Positions 60,392 to 64,000 of a stretch of 64,000 nucleotides of DNA are shown here, in pieces. Below the pieces are notes generated by a model. It was given only the letters and a program-made list of their open reading frames with translations, was not told where the DNA came from and did no database searches. The stretch is from positions 21,335 through 85,334 of the forward strand of contig DGSV01000084.1 of the NCBI GenBank assembly GCA_002394025.1, written 5' to 3'. The stretch comes from Bacteroidales bacterium UBA4353 (GTDB lineage: Bacteria > Bacteroidota > Bacteroidia > Bacteroidales > Paludibacteraceae). The translations under genes were made by a program, and so were the position numbers. Position 1 is the first letter of the stretch, and every line of letters begins with the position of its first letter.

Positions 60392-62170
60392 ATGAAAAAG
60401 TATCTTTTATTGTTTTCATTGTTTTATTTAAGTGCTGTATGTCAACCTCTTGCGTTTCCTGAGGCTGAAGGTTTCGGTAAATATGCTTCAGGTGGTAGAG
60501 GTGGTAAGGTAGTGACTGTCACCAATCTTCTTGATTATACTGATGATAATAATCCTGTTATAGGTAGTCTTCGTTGGGCTCTTGAGCAGTATAAACATAC
60601 AGAGACAATAGAAGGTAATGAGGTAACTTTTTATGAGCCTCTGACAGTTGTTTTTAACGTAAGCGGTAACATAGAATTATTAAGGGATTTGAAGGTACGT
60701 CGTAGTGACTTGACGATAGCTGGTCAAAGTTCTCAGGGAGGTATATGCATTACAGGTCACAGTATGTTATTTAATGGTGCCACGGGTGGTGAGATGTGGT
60801 ATTGGGGTCCTCGACGTAAGAATTTAATAGTTCGTTATCTTCATTTCCGCCCTACCCCACCCGGTGATGACACTTATGTTACGTATGGCACTGATATAGA
60901 AAACTATGAGAATGTTATTTTTGATCATTGTACTATTTCGTGGGCTAATGAGGAAAACCTTGCCATCTACGATACTAAAAACACTACTGTGCAGTGGTGT
61001 ATGATATATGAGGGTCTCTACAAAGCTCATCACAAAAAAGGTAACCGTTCTTATTGCGGTGTATGGGGCGGTCAGTTTGCCTCATATCACCACAATCTCA
61101 TAGCGCACCACGACTCGCGCAACGTGCGCTTCAACGGCGTGAGAAATGGTGATACATTGGCTATTATAGATTATCGTAATAATGTAATTTATAATTGGGG
61201 AAGTAATAATTCTGCCTACGGATTAGAGATGAAGGCTGATTATGCGCCTGAATCGCGTAACGAACTCAATATGGTAAATAATTACTATAAGCGCGGACCG
61301 GCAACGACAACTTCCAATACCATTAAATATAATAACAAAGCTCACAGACTTGTATGCATAGACCAAGCGGTGATGAAAAACGCTGATGGCGATACCATAA
61401 CCGGGCTTTTTAACAATCACTATGTTCACGGTAATTATGTCTATGATTTTCCTGCTGTGACAAGCAATAACTGGTACTATGGCGTTCAGTATAAAAATTA
61501 TCCCTACTCTACCGATAGTTTGTTGGCTAACACTACTTTCCGCAGTTTTACTCCTTCGCCTGAAGTGGTAGCTGTATGGCCTGATGAGTTAGAGAGTGCC
61601 GAGCAGAGTTTTGAGTCGGTACTGGCAGGTGCCGGATGTACTATACCATATCGTGATTGGCAAGATATACGCATCGTCAATGAGGTACGCGCCGGGACAG
61701 CCTCTGCCGGAGGCACCTTTGGCGCTATGAAAGGAATAATAGACACTCCGTCAGTGGTATTAGGCTATCCTGAATATAAACCACTGAAATATGTTGACAG
61801 TGACCTTGACGGAATGCCTGACCAGTGGGAGATTGATAATAGTCTTAATGCTGAAGACCCTACTGACGGTCCTATCATACAAAGTGACGGATATAGCAAT
61901 CTTGAGCGTTATCTCAACGGAATAGAGCAAAATCCTACAGCTTTGAAAAATACAGGATTTTCTTCGTCAGTAAGAGTATTGAGAAATACCGAAAATGGTT
62001 CGGTACGAATAGAAAGCGACAAAATAATAAGAAGTATAAATATATATGATGTCAGCGGTAAAAAGTTAGGAATTTTTACTTCTACAGAATTTATTTTACC
62101 GCAACATAATAATCTCTTGCTTCTTATTGATTTTGATGATAATAGTCAAGAAATTGTTAAGATATTATGA
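60392..62170 (+). CDS. Secreted pectate lyase-like protein with T9SS sorting domain
   Basis: 592 residues from the ATG at 60392; upstream codons in frame lie in the AT-rich gap and lack a signal. Sec signal peptide of about 19 residues. The right-handed beta-helix of PL1-type pectate lyases is seen in AFPEAEGFGKYASGGRGGKV, GNIEL, LTIAGQSSQGGICI, NVIFDHCTISWANEENLAIY-type and HHKKGNRSYCGVWGG, SRNVRFNGVRNG. The C-terminus (SVRIESDKIIRSINIYDVSG, KKLG) is a T9SS type A sorting domain. It probably degrades plant pectin outside the cell. Codons are G/T-rich at third positions, unlike plus-strand genes left of the origin. Confidence 0.85.
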   Translation: MKKYLLLFSLFYLSAVCQPLAFPEAEGFGKYASGGRGGKVVTVTNLLDYTDDNNPVIGSLRWALEQYKHTETIEGNEVTFYEPLTVVFNVSGNIELLRDLKVRRSDLTIAGQSSQGGICITGHSMLFNGATGGEMWYWGPRRKNLIVRYLHFRPTPPGDDTYVTYGTDIENYENVIFDHCTISWANEENLAIYDTKNTTVQWCMIYEGLYKAHHKKGNRSYCGVWGGQFASYHHNLIAHHDSRNVRFNGVRNGDTLAIIDYRNNVIYNWGSNNSAYGLEMKADYAPESRNELNMVNNYYKRGPATTTSNTIKYNNKAHRLVCIDQAVMKNADGDTITGLFNNHYVHGNYVYDFPAVTSNNWYYGVQYKNYPYSTDSLLANTTFRSFTPSPEVVAVWPDELESAEQSFESVLAGAGCTIPYRDWQDIRIVNEVRAGTASAGGTFGAMKGIIDTPSVVLGYPEYKPLKYVDSDLDGMPDQWEIDNSLNAEDPTDGPIIQSDGYSNLERYLNGIEQNPTALKNTGFSSSVRVLRNTENGSVRIESDKIIRSINIYDVSGKKLGIFTSTEFILPQHNNLLLLIDFDDNSQEIVKIL

Positions 62171-62919
62171 TTTCACAGTCAGCATTATGGCGCGAGTCGC
62201 TTATTAACCTTGTAAAGTCTTTTATTATTTTTTCGGCTTTATTACTTATTTTGTATTTAGCTGAACAATTTTTTGTTGATTTGCGGCTTCTTAAGTGGCA
62301 TGACGCTGCATGGTGTGTAGGTGTTCCTGCAAGCATAATAGGTGTGGCCTATGTTTTGACTATACGTAATCCACTCAATTATATAGGTTTTTATGGTGGA
62401 ATAGTAATGTCGGCTTTGCTTTCATTGCAGTTTTATTTGCAAGGCAATTATGATCTCTCTTTGCTATATATTCTTGTTTTCATACCATTTCAGATTAAGT
62501 CTATATTGTTTTGGCGTAGTAGTGGTGAAGGAATTAATGCTGATGACCAAAAGCCTGAATATCTTACTTCAAAACAAAGACTATTATCGCTGCTGATATT
62601 TTTTGCCATTGTGGTGGCTGATTATTACCTATCCTCGCGCATAATTTCTCCTGTTGAGGATATAACGTTGTTAGATAAGGTAGTTTATGTTTTTGGAGCT
62701 TTACTGATAGCTTCTTCCGTATTTGCTAATTATTGGCTTATATACCGCAAGACAGACGCATGGTTCTATTGGATAGTGTATAGTTTTTGTGGTATTGTGC
62801 TCTATGCCGTGATAGGCAATGCTTTTAATCTTGTTTTGTTTACCTTTTTCTTGGTTATAAACAGTATGGCTGGTATTGCTTGGGTGAGAGAAACAAATAG
62901 TGGCAAGGAGATAATTTAA
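62167..62919 (+). CDS. pnuC: PnuC-like nicotinamide riboside transporter
   Basis: 250 residues with about seven membrane segments. PnuC-type features: NPLNYIGFYGGIVMSALL, then KSILFWRSSGEG, and NYWLIYRKTDAWFYWIVYSF with the conserved Trp pair, ending VLFTFFLVINSMAGIAWVR. PnuC proteins let in nicotinamide riboside (or other vitamins) by facilitated diffusion. It overlaps the pectate lyase gene by 4 bp (ATGA), an odd pairing. nadA, another NAD gene, lies across the origin. Confidence 0.72.
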   Translation: MISQSALWRESLINLVKSFIIFSALLLILYLAEQFFVDLRLLKWHDAAWCVGVPASIIGVAYVLTIRNPLNYIGFYGGIVMSALLSLQFYLQGNYDLSLLYILVFIPFQIKSILFWRSSGEGINADDQKPEYLTSKQRLLSLLIFFAIVVADYYLSSRIISPVEDITLLDKVVYVFGALLIASSVFANYWLIYRKTDAWFYWIVYSFCGIVLYAVIGNAFNLVLFTFFLVINSMAGIAWVRETNSGKEII

Positions 62920-62954
62920 GTTTCAGATAAATATAAGTATATGTTAAGACTTAT

Positions 62955-62994
62955 AGCACTATCTCTGACATGATGCAATGTCAGAGATAGTGCT
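62955..62994. terminator. Long perfect hairpin after pnuC
   Basis: AGCACTATCTCTGACA (62955-62970) pairs with TGTCAGAGATAGTGCT (62979-62994), loop of 8. The trailing T-tract is poor, so it may act mainly to stabilise mRNA ends. Confidence 0.7.
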
Positions 62995-63008
62995 TTGTCT
63001 ATACATTA

Positions 63009-63072
63009 AAATTACGAAATTACTAAATTACGCAATAAATTGTAAAATAGTAAATTGTAAAATAGTAAATAT
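63009..63072. repeat. AT-rich words (TTTACTATT family)
   Basis: AATTGTAAAATAGTA occurs twice in tandem near 63038-63067, the reverse complement of the TACTATTTTACAATT words seen at 11.4 and 11.6 kb. Confidence 0.8.
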
Positions 63073-63074
63073 TT

Positions 63075-63611
63075 TTAATAGTTTTCTGCTTTGAGTTGGA
63101 AGTATGCTTGCGGGTGGTCACAAACGGGGCATTTTTCAGGTGCTTGTTTTCCTATATGTATATGTCCGCAGTTGGTGCATTGCCATACCATGTCACCATC
63201 ACGTGAGAAAACTATCCCTTCTTCGATATTTTTGAGTAGTTTGCGGTATCTTTCCTCGTGTGCTTTTTCAATTTGTGCAACGCCTTCAAAAAGTACTGCT
63301 ATATCTTCAAACCCTTCTTCGCGTGCTTCACGAGCCATACGTGGATACATGTCTATCCACTCATCGTTTTCTCCGTTTGCGGCATCTTGCAGGTTTTCTG
63401 CCGTGCTGCCTATGCCGTGGAAAAGTTTGAACCACATTTTAGCGTGTTCTTTTTCCTGTGCCGCGGTTTCTTCAAAGAGTGCAGCTATCTGAACATATCC
63501 TTCCTTTTTGGCCTTGGAAGCATAGTAGGTGTATTTGTTACGTGCCTGACTTTCACCGGCAAATGCCGCCATAAGATTTTCAAGTGTCTTGGTTCCTTGT
63601 AGTTGTTTCAT
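63075..63611 (-). CDS. rbr: Rubrerythrin
   Basis: 178 residues. It reduces hydrogen peroxide in anaerobes. The N-terminal ferritin-like diiron domain (AFAGESQARNKYTYYASKAK, then FEETAAQEKEHAK) is followed by a C-terminal rubredoxin-like Cys4 domain (WQCTNCGHIHIG ... CPVCDHP). Third codon positions are A/C-rich, as expected of a lagging-strand gene right of the origin. Consistent with an anaerobic host. Confidence 0.96.
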   Translation of the reverse strand: MKQLQGTKTLENLMAAFAGESQARNKYTYYASKAKKEGYVQIAALFEETAAQEKEHAKMWFKLFHGIGSTAENLQDAANGENDEWIDMYPRMAREAREEGFEDIAVLFEGVAQIEKAHEERYRKLLKNIEEGIVFSRDGDMVWQCTNCGHIHIGKQAPEKCPVCDHPQAYFQLKAENY

Positions 63612-63644
63612 AATTGTAACAGATTAGAAATGTTTTAGTCTCAA

Positions 63645-63652
63645 CAAAGTTA
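63645..63652 (-). promoter_or_regulatory. -7 box of rubrerythrin
   Basis: TAACTTTG on the minus strand, 33 nt before the ATG. Confidence 0.7.
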
Positions 63653-63739
63653 ATAAATATATTTTTTATACGCAATAATTTGTGTGAATAATATATTTTC
63701 ACTAATTTAGCGGCGTTAAACCTAATAAAAACATATATT

Positions 63740-63967
63740 ATGAAAAAATCATTGTTAATTTCTTTAGTGGCTTTTGTATCCATGGCATTTTGTGTTGGTG
63801 TTTATGCCGGTGTGAGTGATGTTAAGTCGTCTCATGGCGAAGCTATTGAGGTAGAGATGCAGGGTAGGGGAGCATGCACAATGCCCAACTGCAAATGTCC
63901 GAAATTTAACCAGCGCCCAGGCTACTATCAGTGTTGGTGCGGTCATCAGAGTTTTAATCATAAGTAA
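63740..63967 (+). CDS. Small exported Cys-rich protein
   Basis: 75 residues with a Sec signal peptide (cut near VYAGVS, about residue 23). The mature 50 residues end in CTMPNCKCPKF, then YYQCWCGHQSFNHK. The five Cys and two His in C-x4-C-x-C ... C-x-C-GH-x4-H suggest a small zinc-binding knuckle or disulfide fold. Similar C-x-C-x-x-F ... CGH-x4-H motifs occur in short proteins of many organisms. Function unknown. It is divergent from rubrerythrin. Confidence 0.72.
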   Translation: MKKSLLISLVAFVSMAFCVGVYAGVSDVKSSHGEAIEVEMQGRGACTMPNCKCPKFNQRPGYYQCWCGHQSFNHK

Positions 63968-64000
63968 TGAGGAGACTTGTAATGAAAATCACCCGTTTAG
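63967..64000 (+). CDS. Possible start of the next gene, cut by the window edge
   Basis: An ATG overlapping the previous stop (TAATG) opens MRRLVMKITRL and runs off the end; a second ATG at 63982 is equally possible. Too short to assign. Confidence 0.35.
   Translation, partial: MRRLVMKITRL

Overview
The window looks like chromosomal DNA of a Bacteroidales bacterium (phylum Bacteroidota). Most promoters are the Bacteroidota type (TAnnTTTG at -7, TTTG or TTG about 19-20 bp upstream). The gene families fit too: DUF4831, DUF4143 ATPase, a FISUMP-type protein, a fused NfnAB-like reductase, Kdo synthesis genes, and secreted proteins with type IX secretion (T9SS) C-terminal sorting domains. No rRNA, tRNA, CRISPR array, transposase, integrase or phage gene was seen. 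Species cannot be set from the sequence alone.

Layout. 0-9 kb: a partial FKBP-like lipoprotein gene, then aroE, a DUF4831 gene, pdxJ, exbB-exbD-tonB and gdhA, two small secreted proteins, a reverse-strand AAA/DUF4143 ATPase with a 23-bp tandem repeat at its head, and a DUF4332 gene. 9-12.5 kb: umuDC, a 0.9-kb block of hairpin repeats, and a RelE-type toxin-antitoxin pair. 12.5-18.3 kb: one giant T9SS surface protein. 18.3-24.1 kb: the rod-shape operon mreBCD-mrdA-rodA. 24.1-34.1 kb, reverse strand: a small HTH protein, an esterase, the set GT2 / NfnAB fusion / ispF / outer-membrane protein, a secreted protein, an M24 peptidase and aroB. 34.3-39.5 kb: a kdsA-kdsC fusion, kdsD, a DUF748 gene and a DJ-1 gene. 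39.5-45.1 kb: repeats, outer-membrane proteins, a helix-hairpin-helix barrel protein with a PorV-like partner, and 5-formyl-THF cyclo-ligase. 45.2-49.2 kb: rpe, a threonine aldolase gene and priA. 49.2-53.1 kb: an AT-rich accessory island with lipoproteins, two broken genes and a membrane-bound TPR/LuxR-type regulator, bounded by repeats. 53.3-64 kb: mnmG, a perfect parS-like palindrome, apt, uvrC, a lipoprotein, an S4 protein, tsaE, nadA, a 327-bp AT-rich divergent gap, a T9SS pectate lyase, pnuC, rubrerythrin and a small Cys-rich exported protein.

The strongest observation is that the chromosome origin probably lies here. Third-codon-position use and the C/G and A/T bias of the top strand switch between nadA and the pectate lyase gene, that is at 60,065-60,391. 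That gap is divergent, extremely AT-rich, and carries a cluster of TTATCAACA-type 9-mers, inverted on the left and direct on the right. A 16-bp perfect palindrome equal to the ParB/parS core lies 5 kb away, just after mnmG, a classic origin-proximal gene.

Other points worth attention are the toxin-antitoxin pair framed by a duplicated leader segment in front of the giant surface protein, the KdsA-KdsC fusion, genes whose -7 box ends only 4-7 nt before the start codon (likely leaderless mRNAs), several families of small palindromic intergenic repeats, and the decayed T9SS cargo genes in the 49-53 kb island.
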